A stretch of DNA of 57,627 nt from Elusimicrobia bacterium GWA2_56_46 (GCA_001799575.1 MGTT01000017.1:3735-61361), one strand, 5' to 3'. Positions 1 through 9,442 are shown, counted from the stretch's first letter. The notes: a model not told the origin generated them from the letters alone. Translations and numbers: made by a program.

Positions 1-61
1 TAGCGCTCCCCTACCATACTATGCGCATTCGTGCCCCGTTATTTGCATCCTGTTTTTTGCG

Positions 62-98
62 TTGTCATTTTTCCGGAAAAATGGTATTATAATACCAT
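62..98 (+). promoter_or_regulatory. Promoter with palindromic operator for the rimP operon
   Basis: A -35 box TTGTCA (62-67) is followed by a 17-bp spacer and the -10 box TATTAT (85-90), preceded by TGG as in an extended -10. The -10 box lies inside a perfect 18-bp palindrome, ATGGTATTATAATACCAT (81-98), so a dimeric regulator could bind across it. The predicted transcript would start near 97 and carry a leader of about 58 nt before rimP. The promoter is inferred from consensus; the palindrome is seen directly. Confidence 0.6.
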
Positions 99-154
99 AG
101 GTGGCTGAAGTTCGGCCGCTTTTTTTTATAAAAGAAGGCCTTTCGGGGATATTT

Positions 155-634
155 ATGCAAAAAGAGCGCATTGAGAAAGAGACGGAGCCGTTATTCACGG
201 AGAACGGTTTTGAGCTTGTGGATCTTAAAGTGCTCAGGCAGGGGCCCAAGTTCCTGCTCCAGTTTTTTATAGACCGGGTGGAAGGCGGAGTGTCGCTGGA
301 AGACTGCGGCGTTATGAGCGATAAGATCGGTTCCTATCTGGATATGAGCGGCGTTCTTGAGGGCGGCTATATCCTTGAGGTCTCTTCCCCCGGGGTGGAC
401 CGGGTGCTGAGGAAAGAAAAAGATTTCCTCAAATTCAAGGGCGAAAAAGTTAAACTCAGGCTCAAAAAGCCGGTGAACAACGCCCGCGTTTATTACGGAG
501 ATCTGCTGGATTTTAAGGACGGGAAAGTCCTTTTGAGCGGCGGTCTCGCGTTCGATCTCAATGAGATCGATGAAGCGAGGCTTAACCCCGGCGACGACGA
601 AATATTAAGAAAACACAATCAGATTCGGGATTAA
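155..634 (+). CDS. rimP: Ribosome maturation factor RimP
   Basis: A 159-residue protein of usual RimP length. RimP binds the 30S subunit during late assembly. It begins MQKERIEKETEPLF and contains the family-like stretches GFELVDLKV and LEVSSPGVDRVL; the C-terminal half (GEKVKLRLKKPV) fits the SH3-like domain. The frame stays open upstream to 101, but the ATG at 155 gives the normal N-terminus. It opens a co-directional run with nusA and infB, the standard bacterial order. Its stop codon (632-634) lies inside a heptamer repeat array. Confidence 0.93.
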   Translation: MQKERIEKETEPLFTENGFELVDLKVLRQGPKFLLQFFIDRVEGGVSLEDCGVMSDKIGSYLDMSGVLEGGYILEVSSPGVDRVLRKEKDFLKFKGEKVKLRLKKPVNNARVYYGDLLDFKDGKVLLSGGLAFDLNEIDEARLNPGDDEILRKHNQIRD

Positions 635-701
635 AGATTCAAGATTTAAGATCGGACGGGAGCTCGTTCAATCTTCAATCCGGAATCCGGAATCTTAAAT
701 C
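622..701. repeat. GATTNNN heptamer arrays in inverted pair
   Basis: Five consecutive 7-bp units (GATTCGG, GATTAAA, GATTCAA, GATTTAA, GATCGGA) occupy 622-656. Five more in the opposite orientation (TTCAATC twice, CGGAATC twice, TTAAATC) occupy 667-701. The two halves could pair as a long imperfect stem in the rimP-nusA spacer. The first array contains the rimP stop codon, and the second ends just before the nusA ribosome-binding site. A related array lies at 35798-35825. Confidence 0.8.
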
Positions 702-719
702 GTTAAAGAGGAAAAAGAT

Positions 720-2093
720 ATGAACAAAGAAAATACTTTCAAGAGCAAGACCGAACTTATCCTGGCGCTGGAGCAGCTGGAACGGGAAAAGAATATAAAA
801 AGGGACGACGTCTTCAAGACTATCACCGACGCCCTTGTTTCGGCCCTCCGTAAATATTTCGGCAAGACTTCGCAGATCGCGGCCACCATCGATCCCGATA
901 CGGGCGAGATGTGCGGCTATCTGGTGAAAAAGGTCGTGAAAGAGGTATTTACGCCCGAGATAGAGATCAGCGAGGAAGAGGCCGTCAAGTACGAGCCTTC
1001 GGCCAAGCTCGACGAAGAGGTAAATATTCCGGTGGATATCCAGGACTTCTCCCGCATCGCCGCCCAGACGGCGAAGCAGGTGCTCATCCAGAAGATCAGG
1101 GAAATTGAAAAAGTGAAGCTATTCGACGAATTCAAGCCCCGCGAGGGAGAGATCGTCACCGGCCTGGTGCACCATATCGCCGGCCGCGATATTTTCGTGG
1201 ATCTTGGCAAGACCGAAGCCGTTCTGCCCTATTCCGAACAGATCCGGCGCGAGCATTACACCATCAATCAGCGCGTGCGCGCCATCATCCACCGCGTCGA
1301 CAAGGAGAATAAGGGCCTCCAGATAGTCCTCTCGCGCGCCTCCATCGCTTTCCTCAAGGGCCTGTTCGAGGCGGAAGTCCCCGAGATAGCGGAAAAGGTC
1401 GTCGAGATCTCGGACGTGGTTCGCGATCCCGGCTTCAGATCAAAGGTGGTGGTGAAGAGCAATTCCTCAAAGGTGGATCCCGTCGGCGCCTGCGTCGGCA
1501 TCCGCGGTTCCCGCATCCGCGTTATCATGGCGGAGCTTTCCAACGAGAAGATAGATCTTATTCCTTACACCGAGGAGCCGCTGCATATGCTGGCCAAATC
1601 GTTCTCCCCCGCCACGGTGCTTTCCGTCAGGGTGATTGATAAGGCTTCCAAAAAGGCGCTGATCATCGTGCCCGACGACCAGTTGGCGATCGCCATAGGC
1701 CGGGAAGGGCAGAACATAAAACTGGTGTCCAGGCTCACGGGCTGGGAGCTGGAAGTGAAATCGGAAGGGCAGAAAGTGGAGGAAGCCAAAAAAACCAACG
1801 ATATGGCCGTTCAGGATCTGCTGAAAGTAGACGGCATCGGCGCCAAAGTGGCCGATACCCTGGTTAAGCTGGGCATGTCCGATATCCGCAAGATCGCCGG
1901 GTTCACGGTGGAGGATCTGTGCGCTCTGGAAGGGATAGGCGAGAAGACGGCCCAGAAGATCGTTTCCGGCGCCAATAAATTCCTGGAAGAAAACCCCGGT
2001 TACGGCAACAAAACCGCGCCCTCGGCGGCCCCCAAGGTTTTGGAAAACAAAGAGGTACAAGAAAATGAGTCTAAAGAAACAGAAAGCAAATGA
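720..2093 (+). CDS. nusA: Transcription termination/antitermination factor NusA
   Basis: A 457-residue NusA that binds RNA polymerase and modulates pausing, termination and antitermination. Domains in order: the N-terminal polymerase-binding domain (about 1-125), S1 (about 135-200, with GEIVTGLVHHIAGRDIFVDLG), two KH domains (about 230-345, the second with GREGQNIKLVSRLTGW), and a C-terminal helix-hairpin-helix region (about 365-430, with VDGIGAKVADTL and LEGIGEKTAQKI). A GAGGAAAAA ribosome-binding site precedes the ATG. Its 3' end overlaps infB by 29 nt in another frame. Confidence 0.97.
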   Translation: MNKENTFKSKTELILALEQLEREKNIKRDDVFKTITDALVSALRKYFGKTSQIAATIDPDTGEMCGYLVKKVVKEVFTPEIEISEEEAVKYEPSAKLDEEVNIPVDIQDFSRIAAQTAKQVLIQKIREIEKVKLFDEFKPREGEIVTGLVHHIAGRDIFVDLGKTEAVLPYSEQIRREHYTINQRVRAIIHRVDKENKGLQIVLSRASIAFLKGLFEAEVPEIAEKVVEISDVVRDPGFRSKVVVKSNSSKVDPVGACVGIRGSRIRVIMAELSNEKIDLIPYTEEPLHMLAKSFSPATVLSVRVIDKASKKALIIVPDDQLAIAIGREGQNIKLVSRLTGWELEVKSEGQKVEEAKKTNDMAVQDLLKVDGIGAKVADTLVKLGMSDIRKIAGFTVEDLCALEGIGEKTAQKIVSGANKFLEENPGYGNKTAPSAAPKVLENKEVQENESKETESK

Positions 2094-4479
2094 CGATTTG
2101 ACCGGAAAAACAAAGAAAAAATCCGCGGCTAAGCCGGCTGCCGCCGAAAACTCGGAAAAAAAGCCCGTGAAGAAAGCCGTAAAAAAGGCCCAGCCGGAAA
2201 AAGCCGGGGAAAGCGCCGCCGCGCCGGCAAAGGCAAAGAAGCCGGGCGTGGTGAAAGCCAAAAAAAACAAAGCCGCGGAGCCGGTCGAAGCGGTCAAGGA
2301 AGAGGTAAAGCCGCCGCAGCCTCCGAAGCGTCTCATTATTTCCATTTCAAGGCCCGAGGGGTACGTCCCTCCCCCTCAGCCCGCCAAGCCGGAAGTCACG
2401 CCCCCCCCGCCCGCTCCTCCGGTCGTTACGCCCGCACCCGTGCCGGCGCCCGCTGTCAGCGCGGCGCCCGTCATTCCTCCGCAGCCCGCGAAGCCGGACA
2501 TTCCGCCGTCGGGCTCCGTTTACAGGCCCGCCGCCTCGGCCCAGCCGCATAGACCCGCCGCTCACGCTTTCAGACCGTCGTCCGCGCCCGCGCATCCGTC
2601 CCAGCCGGCAAAACACGCCGCGCCGCAGACGCCGGCGCAGCCCGTGAAACCCGCCGCCCCTGTTCCCGCGGCGGGCGCCAAATCCGTCCCGGCTCCCGCG
2701 CCGGTGGAACCTAAGGAGCTTCAGAAACTAAAAGTTTCCACCCAGGTCGTGGTCCGCGAACTGGCGGAAAAAATGAACGTCAAACCCACCGACTATATAA
2801 AAAAACTTATGAGCATGGGCGTGTTCGCCACCATTAATCAGCGCCTCGATCCCGACGTGGCTACACTTGTCGCCGTGGATTACGGCTATGATCTTGAGAT
2901 CGTGCCCATATTCGACGAGGAAGCCGCGGAAGTAGTGGAAACCGAAAAGCCGGAGAACCTTAAGCCCCGTTATCCCATAGTGACGATCATGGGCCATGTC
3001 GACCACGGCAAAACCACTCTCCTCGACGCTCTCCGGGAATCCAACGTGGTGGACTCCGAGGCCGGGCAGATAACCCAGCATATCGGGGCTTACATGGTTT
3101 CCACCCCCAGGGGCAAGATAACCATTCTGGACACCCCGGGCCATGAAGCTTTCACGGCCATGCGGGCGCACGGCGTCAAGATAACCGATATCGTCATACT
3201 GGTGGTCTCCGCGGTGGACGGCGTCATGCCCCAGACGCTAGAAGCCGTCAACCATGCCAAGGCGGCCAATGTCCCGATCATCGTGGCTATCAATAAGATG
3301 GATCTGCCGACGGCCAATCCGCAGGACATAAAGCAGCGCCTGGCCAATATCGGACTCAATCCCGAGGATTGGGGCGGCTCCACGGTAATGGTGGAGATCT
3401 CGGCCAAGAAACGCACCAACCTGGATAAACTTCTGGAATTGGTCAGCATCCAGGCCGAGATGATGGAACTGAAGGCCAACCCCGACAAGATGGGCTCCGG
3501 CATAGTGATCGAATCGCGGCTGGATTCCCAAAAAGGCATCGTGGCGACCGTGATCACTGAGAGCGGAACTATTAAAGTGGGAGACCCGTTCGTAGTCGGA
3601 ACCTCGCACGGCAAAGTGCGCGCCCTTGTGAACGACCGGGGAGCGCGCCTTGAACGGATCGGGCCGAGCGAACCGGCGGAACTCCTGGGTATAGGCGGGC
3701 AGCTCCCGCACGCGGGAGATATCTTCAAGATCTACGCGACCGAAAAAGAAGCCCGCCACGTGGCGGAAAAGAGAAAGCTGCACAAACGCGAAGAATCCCT
3801 GATACATCAGAAACATGTCAGTCTGCTCTCGCTGAAGTCCCAGGTCGACCAGAAACTCCTGAAGAACCTTAACGTCGTCCTCAAAACCGACGTCTTCGGT
3901 TCGCTCCAGGCCATTAAGGATTCTTTGGAAAAGCTGAGCAACCAGGAAGTTGCCATCCGCATCCTCCACTCCGGCGTCGGGAATATCACCGAATCGGACG
4001 TGCTTTTGGCGAAAGCCTCGGATGCCGTCATCTTCGGCTTCCACGTGGACGCGGATTCCAAGGTAAAAGAGGAAGCGAAAGCTTCCGGAGTGGAAATCCG
4101 GACGTATAAGATCATTTATGATCTTATTGAGGACATCAAGGCCGCGATGAGCGGTCTACTTGAGCCGGAAGTGGTAGAGACCGTCACCGGCCGGGCGGAG
4201 ATCCAGCAGATCTTCGACCTGAGTTCAGGAAAAGTCGCAGGCTCGCTGGTCAAAGAAGGTAAAGTAGTCCGCGGCCAGCCGGTCCGGCTGCTCCGGGGAA
4301 AAGATACGGTCTACACCGGAAAGATCTCCGGCCTGAAACGTTTCAAGGAAGACGTGAAAGAAGTGGAAAAAGGCCTGGAATGCGGGATCCTGCTGGAAGG
4401 GTACAGGAATTTCCAGACAGGGGATATATTGGAGGCCGTCACCCGGGAAGAGAGAGTGAGAAGGATACGCCCGGCGTAA
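2065..4479 (+). CDS. infB: Translation initiation factor IF-2
   Basis: An 804-residue IF-2, the GTPase that brings initiator tRNA to the ribosome. The first ~215 residues are a lysine/alanine/proline-rich low-complexity region. An IF2_N-like segment follows ([19 protein letters not shown]), then the G domain with GHVDHGKT (near residue 311), DTPGHEAF and NKMD, and the C-terminal domains. The start ATG lies inside nusA with AAAGAGG upstream, which suggests translational coupling. The long Pro/Ala-rich tail is common in GC-rich lineages. Confidence 0.97.
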   Translation: MSLKKQKANDDLTGKTKKKSAAKPAAAENSEKKPVKKAVKKAQPEKAGESAAAPAKAKKPGVVKAKKNKAAEPVEAVKEEVKPPQPPKRLIISISRPEGYVPPPQPAKPEVTPPPPAPPVVTPAPVPAPAVSAAPVIPPQPAKPDIPPSGSVYRPAASAQPHRPAAHAFRPSSAPAHPSQPAKHAAPQTPAQPVKPAAPVPAAGAKSVPAPAPVEPKELQKLKVSTQVVVRELAEKMNVKPTDYIKKLMSMGVFATINQRLDPDVATLVAVDYGYDLEIVPIFDEEAAEVVETEKPENLKPRYPIVTIMGHVDHGKTTLLDALRESNVVDSEAGQITQHIGAYMVSTPRGKITILDTPGHEAFTAMRAHGVKITDIVILVVSAVDGVMPQTLEAVNHAKAANVPIIVAINKMDLPTANPQDIKQRLANIGLNPEDWGGSTVMVEISAKKRTNLDKLLELVSIQAEMMELKANPDKMGSGIVIESRLDSQKGIVATVITESGTIKVGDPFVVGTSHGKVRALVNDRGARLERIGPSEPAELLGIGGQLPHAGDIFKIYATEKEARHVAEKRKLHKREESLIHQKHVSLLSLKSQVDQKLLKNLNVVLKTDVFGSLQAIKDSLEKLSNQEVAIRILHSGVGNITESDVLLAKASDAVIFGFHVDADSKVKEEAKASGVEIRTYKIIYDLIEDIKAAMSGLLEPEVVETVTGRAEIQQIFDLSSGKVAGSLVKEGKVVRGQPVRLLRGKDTVYTGKISGLKRFKEDVKEVEKGLECGILLEGYRNFQTGDILEAVTREERVRRIRPA

Positions 4480-4481
4480 TT

Positions 4482-4838
4482 ATGTTTAAACGAACCGACC
4501 GGCTCAAAGAGCTTTTTTTGCGCGAGGTGAGCCTGGCGCTTCAGGATGTGCACGGCCTTAATTCCCGCGGCATCGTCACTATCACCGGAGTGGAGCTGGT
4601 GGACGACGGCAAGATGCTGCACGTTTATTTCTCCGTCTTCGGTCACGATAAAGCCTGGACCGAAGCCCTGTTGACCAGATCTATATACCTTATCAGGGCC
4701 GCGCTTAAGAAACGCCTCAGGCTCAGAACCATTCCGGCGATAATGTTCAAGCATGATCCCACGCCGGAGGCGGCGGCCAGAATAGAGACTCTTTTCGACA
4801 AGATAAGAGCCGAAAAGAAAGATGGCCGCCCGGGGTAA
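4482..4838 (+). CDS. rbfA: Ribosome-binding factor A
   Basis: A 118-residue RbfA, a single KH-like domain protein needed for 16S 5'-end maturation and 30S assembly. It begins MFKRTDRLKELFLREVSLAL and contains GIVTITGVELVDDGKMLHVYFSVFG, close to the family pattern. The frame is open further upstream, but the ATG at 4482, two bases after the infB stop, gives the expected N-terminus and implies coupling. The position after infB is canonical. Confidence 0.93.
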   Translation: MFKRTDRLKELFLREVSLALQDVHGLNSRGIVTITGVELVDDGKMLHVYFSVFGHDKAWTEALLTRSIYLIRAALKKRLRLRTIPAIMFKHDPTPEAAARIETLFDKIRAEKKDGRPG

Positions 4839-4915
4839 ACCGTCCCCGACGGCGGCGCCGACAAAAGGCCGTCTGATGGGCATAGCCCTTGATACGGCAC
4901 AGCCATAGGCTAGTA

Positions 4916-5899
4916 ATGAAAACACCGGATCTTGAGCAGGAATTCAAAAAACTAGAGGAAATAATAGTGGCTGGCGGGAGTTTTTTCCTGGCCGGGCATC
5001 TGAATCCCGACGGGGACACTCTCGGCAGTATGCTGGCCATTTCTTCCGTGCTGAGGCGTCTTGGCAAAAAAGTTTATCTTTTTTCCAGCGATCCGGTGCC
5101 GGAAAATCTCGGTTTCCTCCCCCACGCCGGGAGCATCAGGATCGGGCGTGTGCCGCAAAAAAAACGCTTCGATGCCGCCATACTGCTGGAGTGTTCCACC
5201 CCCGCGCGCGGCGGGGATCTTTCCTCCGTCCTCAAACACGCCGGGAAAGTGGTGAATATCGACCACCACAAGACTTCCGAATTATACGGCGATGTCAATA
5301 TCGTGGAGCCGCATTCTTCCTCCACGGCCGAGATAATTTACAGGCTTTTTTACAGTATGAACGTGCATATCACCAAGACCGAAGCCGCCTGTCTTTACGT
5401 GGGGATAGTGACCGACACGGGTCGTTTTCATTTTCCGGCCACCAGCCCCCGCACTCTGGAGGTGGCTTCGCGGCTGCTGGAAACGGGTTTTAAATTCTCC
5501 AGGATCAACGATCTGCTTTACGCCTCCAAATCAGCCCCGGCGCTCAAGATCCTCGGACGGGCGCTGGAGAGCCTTGAGCTGCTCAGCGGCGGCCGGGTGG
5601 CCGTAATGACGCTCAGGACTTCGGACTTCACCGATTTCGACGCCGCGCCCGAGCATACCGAGAATGTCATAAATTACGGAATGATGGCGCCGGGCGTGAA
5701 ATTAGCCGTTCTTTTCAGGGAGGAAGAGGGCCGCATAGGCGTTACTTTCCGTTCCAGGGGCCACGCGGACGTCAGTTCTCTGGCCAAGATCTTCGGCGGT
5801 GGAGGCCATAAAAACGCCTCCGGCTGCAAGATAAAGGCCGGCATGGAGGAAACCAGAACAAAAGTCCTGGCCGAGATCCAGAAGCTCCTGGCCGCCTGA
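4916..5899 (+). CDS. nrnA: Bifunctional oligoribonuclease/pAp phosphatase NrnA (DHH family)
   Basis: A DHH/DHHA1 phosphoesterase of 327 residues. NrnA-type enzymes degrade nanoRNAs and dephosphorylate 3'-phosphoadenosine 5'-phosphate. Visible motifs are the metal-binding GHLNPDGDTLGS, NIDHHKTS, and the DHHA1 signature GGGGHKNASGC near the C-terminus. An in-frame TTG at 4889 is possible, but the ATG at 4916 gives the normal N-terminus and has a nearby AGG. It lies between rbfA and truB, a common placement. Confidence 0.9.
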   Translation: MKTPDLEQEFKKLEEIIVAGGSFFLAGHLNPDGDTLGSMLAISSVLRRLGKKVYLFSSDPVPENLGFLPHAGSIRIGRVPQKKRFDAAILLECSTPARGGDLSSVLKHAGKVVNIDHHKTSELYGDVNIVEPHSSSTAEIIYRLFYSMNVHITKTEAACLYVGIVTDTGRFHFPATSPRTLEVASRLLETGFKFSRINDLLYASKSAPALKILGRALESLELLSGGRVAVMTLRTSDFTDFDAAPEHTENVINYGMMAPGVKLAVLFREEEGRIGVTFRSRGHADVSSLAKIFGGGGHKNASGCKIKAGMEETRTKVLAEIQKLLAA

Positions 5900-5914
5900 T
5901 TCTTAATCTGCCAT

Positions 5915-6631
5915 ATGAAACCCGCTTCCCCCCAGATTTCAGGCCTTTTGCTTTTTGACAAGCCTAAAGGCATAACCTCGCACGACGCCGTGGATCTTCT
6001 GCGCCGCCGTTTTAACTTCAAGAAAATAGGGCACACCGGCACCCTGGATCCAATGGCCACCGGGCTCCTGGTCATGCTGATGGGTTCCGCCACCAAGTAC
6101 CAGGCCAAACTTCAGAGCTGCGTCAAAGTATACAGCGGCGTCGTAACTCTGGGAGTGGAAACCGACACCTGGGACGCCGAAGGGAAAGTCCTCAGGGAAA
6201 CGCCTGTGGCGGGCATTACGCAGGAAAAGATAAAGAACGTTATCGGCTTTTTCACCGGCAAGGTCGTCCAGCAGGTGCCGTCATTTTCCGCCGTACGCTA
6301 TAAAGGCACGCATCTTTACAAACTGGCCCGCAAGAACAGCGCGGTTCCGGCCATCCGCCGCGAGGTCAATATTAAGTGGAACAGGTACTCTTTTAAAGAG
6401 CCGTCGCTTAAGTTCGAGGTGGAATGTTCAGGCGGCACTTACGTGCGCTCCATCGCCTATGAAATAGGCCGCATGCTCGGTACCGGGGGTCATTTGAGCG
6501 AATTGCGCCGGCTTAGCGTGAACCGCTGGACAGTGGCGGACGCCCTGGACAGGGAAACTCTTCAGGAACTTCCGCTTGATAGTCTTAAGGCCAGACTGCT
6601 GGAAGTTCCTCCTGACCTGAAAAATCTATAA
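5915..6631 (+). CDS. truB: tRNA pseudouridine-55 synthase TruB
   Basis: A 238-residue TruB, which makes the T-loop pseudouridine 55 of tRNA. The N-terminal GLLLFDKPKGITSHDAVD and the catalytic-Asp motif HTGTLDPMATGLL are plain, as is the later SGGTYVRSIAYEIG. It is shorter than enzymes with a C-terminal PUA domain and appears to lack it, as in several lineages. It starts 15 bp after nrnA. Confidence 0.95.
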   Translation: MKPASPQISGLLLFDKPKGITSHDAVDLLRRRFNFKKIGHTGTLDPMATGLLVMLMGSATKYQAKLQSCVKVYSGVVTLGVETDTWDAEGKVLRETPVAGITQEKIKNVIGFFTGKVVQQVPSFSAVRYKGTHLYKLARKNSAVPAIRREVNIKWNRYSFKEPSLKFEVECSGGTYVRSIAYEIGRMLGTGGHLSELRRLSVNRWTVADALDRETLQELPLDSLKARLLEVPPDLKNL

Positions 6632-6690
6632 AACCTGAAATTTCGGTTGAAGCCGCCCGCCCAAACGGATATTTATGAAATTAGTTTTTC

Positions 6691-6718
6691 ATCCCTCATC
6701 CCTCATCCCTCATCCTTC
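6691..6718. repeat. ATCCCTC heptamer array
   Basis: Three perfect ATCCCTC units and one ATCCTTC, end to end, lie in the truB-ribF spacer (6632-6747). The same heptamer, in the GAGGGAT register of the same strand's complement, recurs inside nuoN at 33616-33650. I see no other feature in this spacer. Confidence 0.85.
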
Positions 6719-6747
6719 CAAATTCCGGCTGAGGAATTTGGGCTGAT

Positions 6748-7632
6748 ATGCCCGTATTCCTTACTATCGGCACTTACGACGGGGTGCATCTCGGTCACCA
6801 GAAGATCATCAGGGCGCTTATCCGGGAAAGCCTGAAGAGGGGCCTGGACAGCTCTCTCGCCTATTTCCCCCTGCCGCCCAGGTTTTTTTTCTCCGGGGAA
6901 AAGGAAAATTGTCTTATCACCCTGCCGGGGGAGCGCGAGGAGCGGATCCGGCGCCTGGGGGTGAAAAATATCGCCAGAATTCCGTTTAACAACGCGCTGG
7001 CGGAGATGAGCGCGGAGGCTTTTTTTGACAAGATAATCCTGAACGCCCGCTCCGCCCGGGGGCTGTGCGTAGGCCGTGATTTTGCCCTCGGCAAAGACCG
7101 TAAAGGCGACCTCGTTTTTCTCAGGAGGCGCTGCGCCTCGGCGGGAGTCGGGTTTAAGGCGATACCTTTTGCCGTTTTCAAAGGCAGCAAGATCTCTTCT
7201 TCGCTTATCCGCGCTTTTCTCAGGAAAGGCCGAGTGGAACCGGCCGCCAGGTGTCTGGGATGGAACTATTCCGTCTCCGGAAAAGTGGTCAGGGGGGCTG
7301 GCCTGGGCCGCCGTCTGGGATTTCCGACCGCCAACATAGGCGCCCACCCGGCCAAGATCCTGCCGCCAGGCATCTTCGCCGTGAGAGTACGGCTGGGAGA
7401 CGAAATGTTTTATGGAGTGGCCAACGTGGGACGGCGCCCGACCGTGGCGGCTTCCGCCGCCCCCCTGCTTTTGGAAGTCCATATACTGGATTTTGACCGG
7501 AATATTTACGGGCGCAGGCTGGAAGTGGAATTCCTGCGGCGCCTGCGGCCCGAAAGAAAATTCAGTTCCAGGGAAGCCCTCCGAAGGCAGATATTTAAAG
7601 ATGTAAAAACAGCACGGCAATTTTTACAGTAA
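6748..7632 (+). CDS. ribF: Bifunctional riboflavin kinase/FAD synthetase
   Basis: A 294-residue RibF. The N-terminal nucleotidyltransferase domain shows IGTYDGVHLGHQKII and KGSKISSSLIR, and the C-terminal riboflavin kinase domain shows GRRLGFPTANIG and YGVANVGRRPTV. It converts riboflavin to FMN and then FAD. Its products would serve the flavoproteins in this window (Etf, acyl-CoA dehydrogenase, NuoF). Its TAA stop lies within a heptamer repeat array. No strong ribosome-binding site is visible at the ATG, so the start is probable rather than certain. Confidence 0.94.
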   Translation: MPVFLTIGTYDGVHLGHQKIIRALIRESLKRGLDSSLAYFPLPPRFFFSGEKENCLITLPGEREERIRRLGVKNIARIPFNNALAEMSAEAFFDKIILNARSARGLCVGRDFALGKDRKGDLVFLRRRCASAGVGFKAIPFAVFKGSKISSSLIRAFLRKGRVEPAARCLGWNYSVSGKVVRGAGLGRRLGFPTANIGAHPAKILPPGIFAVRVRLGDEMFYGVANVGRRPTVAASAAPLLLEVHILDFDRNIYGRRLEVEFLRRLRPERKFSSREALRRQIFKDVKTARQFLQ

Positions 7633-7661
7633 CCAGTATTCAGTAACCGGTAACCAGTAAA
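7627..7661. repeat. CAGTAAC heptamer array
   Basis: Five 7-bp units, CAGTAAC, CAGTATT, CAGTAAC, CGGTAAC and CAGTAAA, run head to tail. The array includes the ribF stop codon and lies between the convergent ribF and amidohydrolase genes. Confidence 0.85.
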
Positions 7662-7716
7662 TATAGAAACTGGATAAATAATTAAAAAATTTATTACACC
7701 GGATATCGGGTAATGG

Positions 7717-9117
7717 CTATCGTAGCATCGTCTTTTTGCGGCGCAGGAACCGCCCTCCGGGCCTGTCGGGCTGGAGCAGTTCCCCCTCTTCGGCGATCAC
7801 TTCCCCTCTTAAAATAGTTTTTTTTGCCCAGCCGGAGAGTTTAAGGCCCTGGTAGGGCGAATAATCCGTATTGTGTTTGAGTTTTCTGAAATCCACCGGC
7901 GCGGACGCGGAGGGGTCTACGAGGGCGAAATCGGCGTCCGAGCCCGGCCTTATCACGCCTTTTTGCGGGTAAAGCCCCATGACCCTGGCGGGGTTTGCGG
8001 ATAAAATCCTCGCCAGCCCGGAAAGTTTTATGCGGCCCTCTTTGACCCCGAAAGTATAAATGAGCGGGAGCAAAGTCTGAGTGCCGGGCAGACCCATGTA
8101 AAGCCGGCCTATATCCCCCGCCCACTGGTCTTTCTGCCGGCGGGTAAAAGTGCAGTTGTCGGTCGCTACTACGCCCAGCGCGCCTTTATTAAAGGCCGTC
8201 CAGAGAGCTGCCGCGTCCCCGGCTGTTCTCACCGGCGGACAGGTGGCGTAGAGGTGTCCGTCCTTTCGTTTAAAGAGCGCTTCCCGGAGGAGCAGATATT
8301 GGGGACAGGTTTCTCCCAGGGCCCGTACGCCTTTGGCGCGCGCCCCGGCAATAAGTTCCGCGGAGACGCCGCTGGAAAGGTGGACGAAATAGATATTCCC
8401 TCCGGCGCGCCCCGCCAGAACCAGCGCCCGGCTTACGGCCTCCCACTCGGTGAAGTCCGGCCTTGAAAGGCGGTGCGCCTCCGCCCCGGGGCGTTTCTCA
8501 TGTCTTTCGCGCTCGACGAACAGATCGATCAGGGAACCGGACTCCGCATGGACGCAGACGAGCGCGCCGCTTTTTTTTGAAACTTCAAGCGCCTCAAAAA
8601 GTTCCGCGTCCGAGGACATGAGCCCTCTGGATCCGTACGCGGTGAAGAATTTGAAGCTGGTAACGCCCAGCGCCATCAGTTCCCTGATCTGCGCGGCCGG
8701 GTCGTAAAGTTGTTTCCACGAGGGAACAGCGGCGTGGAAACCGTAGTCCACGTGCATGAGGCCCTCGGCTTCCTCGATCCTCTCCTTAAGCCCGGTTCTC
8801 AACGGAACGCCGGGGCCCTGGCCCGTGTAGTCTATTACGGACGTGACGCCTCCGCAGGCCGCCGCCGCCGAGCCGGAGTAAAAATCGTCCGACGTCATGG
8901 CTCCGCCGCCCAGATGCAGGCTGTAGTGGACATGGGCGTCTATGATCCCGGGCAGAACGATGAGGCCGGCCGCGTCGATTACGCGGGCCGCGTTATATTC
9001 CCGGTGCGAAGGCCTGGAAAGACGCTTTATCACGCCTTTTGAGATAAAGATATCGGTTCGGGCCGGACCATTTTCCAGCACGGCCAGGCCGCCTTTGATT
9101 ACAAGATCGTATTTCAT
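7717..9117 (-). CDS. Dihydropyrimidinase/D-hydantoinase-like cyclic amidohydrolase
   Basis: A 466-residue amidohydrolase-superfamily protein. Metal-site features are DAHVHYSLHLGG, the likely carboxylated lysine in SFKFFTAYG, histidines in VHAESGS and YFVHLSSG, and the aspartate in ATDNCTFTRRQK. The DNCTF pattern is typical of dihydropyrimidinase and D-hydantoinase rather than dihydroorotase. It would hydrolyse a cyclic amide such as a dihydropyrimidine or hydantoin in the cytoplasm. No pyrimidine-catabolism partner is adjacent, so the substrate is open; allantoinase is an alternative. A heptamer array lies directly upstream. Confidence 0.82.
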   Translation of the reverse strand: MKYDLVIKGGLAVLENGPARTDIFISKGVIKRLSRPSHREYNAARVIDAAGLIVLPGIIDAHVHYSLHLGGGAMTSDDFYSGSAAAACGGVTSVIDYTGQGPGVPLRTGLKERIEEAEGLMHVDYGFHAAVPSWKQLYDPAAQIRELMALGVTSFKFFTAYGSRGLMSSDAELFEALEVSKKSGALVCVHAESGSLIDLFVERERHEKRPGAEAHRLSRPDFTEWEAVSRALVLAGRAGGNIYFVHLSSGVSAELIAGARAKGVRALGETCPQYLLLREALFKRKDGHLYATCPPVRTAGDAAALWTAFNKGALGVVATDNCTFTRRQKDQWAGDIGRLYMGLPGTQTLLPLIYTFGVKEGRIKLSGLARILSANPARVMGLYPQKGVIRPGSDADFALVDPSASAPVDFRKLKHNTDYSPYQGLKLSGWAKKTILRGEVIAEEGELLQPDRPGGRFLRRKKTMLR

Positions 9118-9124
9118 ATAAAAA

Positions 9125-9158
9125 AGTGATCAGTGACTAGTGGTTGTGGCTAGTGATG
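9125..9158. repeat. AGTGRTY heptamer array
   Basis: Units AGTGATC, AGTGACT, AGTGGTT, a 6-nt GTGGCT and AGTGATG run in register just upstream of the amidohydrolase start codon. The same family recurs at 37728-37748, 43137-43150 and 44882-44902. Confidence 0.8.
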
Positions 9159-9188
9159 GGAATTTACCGATTGATCCTGATTGTCCGT

Positions 9189-9407
9189 TCAGTAATTTCG
9201 GTCAGGTACTTGCCGGTGGTGATGAGCGAAGATGATGTTGTAGGCCAGCCAGGTGGCGGAAATGAAAGTGAATCCGCACATAACGAGCCAGGCCCAGATG
9301 AGCCGGGGATCGTGTTCCGTCTGGAGGACGATATACGCCAGGAAACCGACGAAACCGGCGGAGATCACCCAGAAAACCCCGAAAACGGACTTGATAAAAG
9401 CGGCCAT
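9189..9407 (-). CDS. Small two-helix membrane protein, unknown function
   Basis: A 72-residue protein with two hydrophobic segments: about residues 8-27 (VFWVISAGFVGFLAYIVL) and about 38-60 (IWAWLVMCGFTFISATWLAY). The polar His-rich tail is HHHRQVPDRNY. I do not recognise the family. A strong promoter (TTGACA, 17 bp, TAGAAT) ends six bases before its ATG, which supports a real gene with a leaderless mRNA. Before the IS256 insertion it lay 31 bp downstream of the aspartate kinase stop. Function cannot be inferred. Confidence 0.65.
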   Translation of the reverse strand: MAAFIKSVFGVFWVISAGFVGFLAYIVLQTEHDPRLIWAWLVMCGFTFISATWLAYNIIFAHHHRQVPDRNY

Positions 9408-9413
9408 TGTTAG

Positions 9414-9442
9414 ATTCTATAGCTTTGCCGGTGTGCTGTCAA
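9414..9442 (-). promoter_or_regulatory. Sigma70-like promoter giving a leaderless transcript
   Basis: On the minus strand a perfect -35 box TTGACA (9442-9437) is followed by exactly 17 bp and the -10 box TAGAAT (9419-9414). Six bases then separate it from the ATG at 9407, so the usual start site would be the first base of the start codon. The ancestral aspartate kinase stop codon TGA overlaps the -35 box. The IS256 element inserted about 16 bp upstream of the -35 box, leaving the promoter intact. Confidence 0.7.

Noticed and set aside
1467-2345. Long antisense ORF across nusA/infB (292 codons)
   Set aside because: Arises from codon bias of the GC-rich genes on the other strand; nusA and infB are certain. 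The same applies to the many other long antisense frames.
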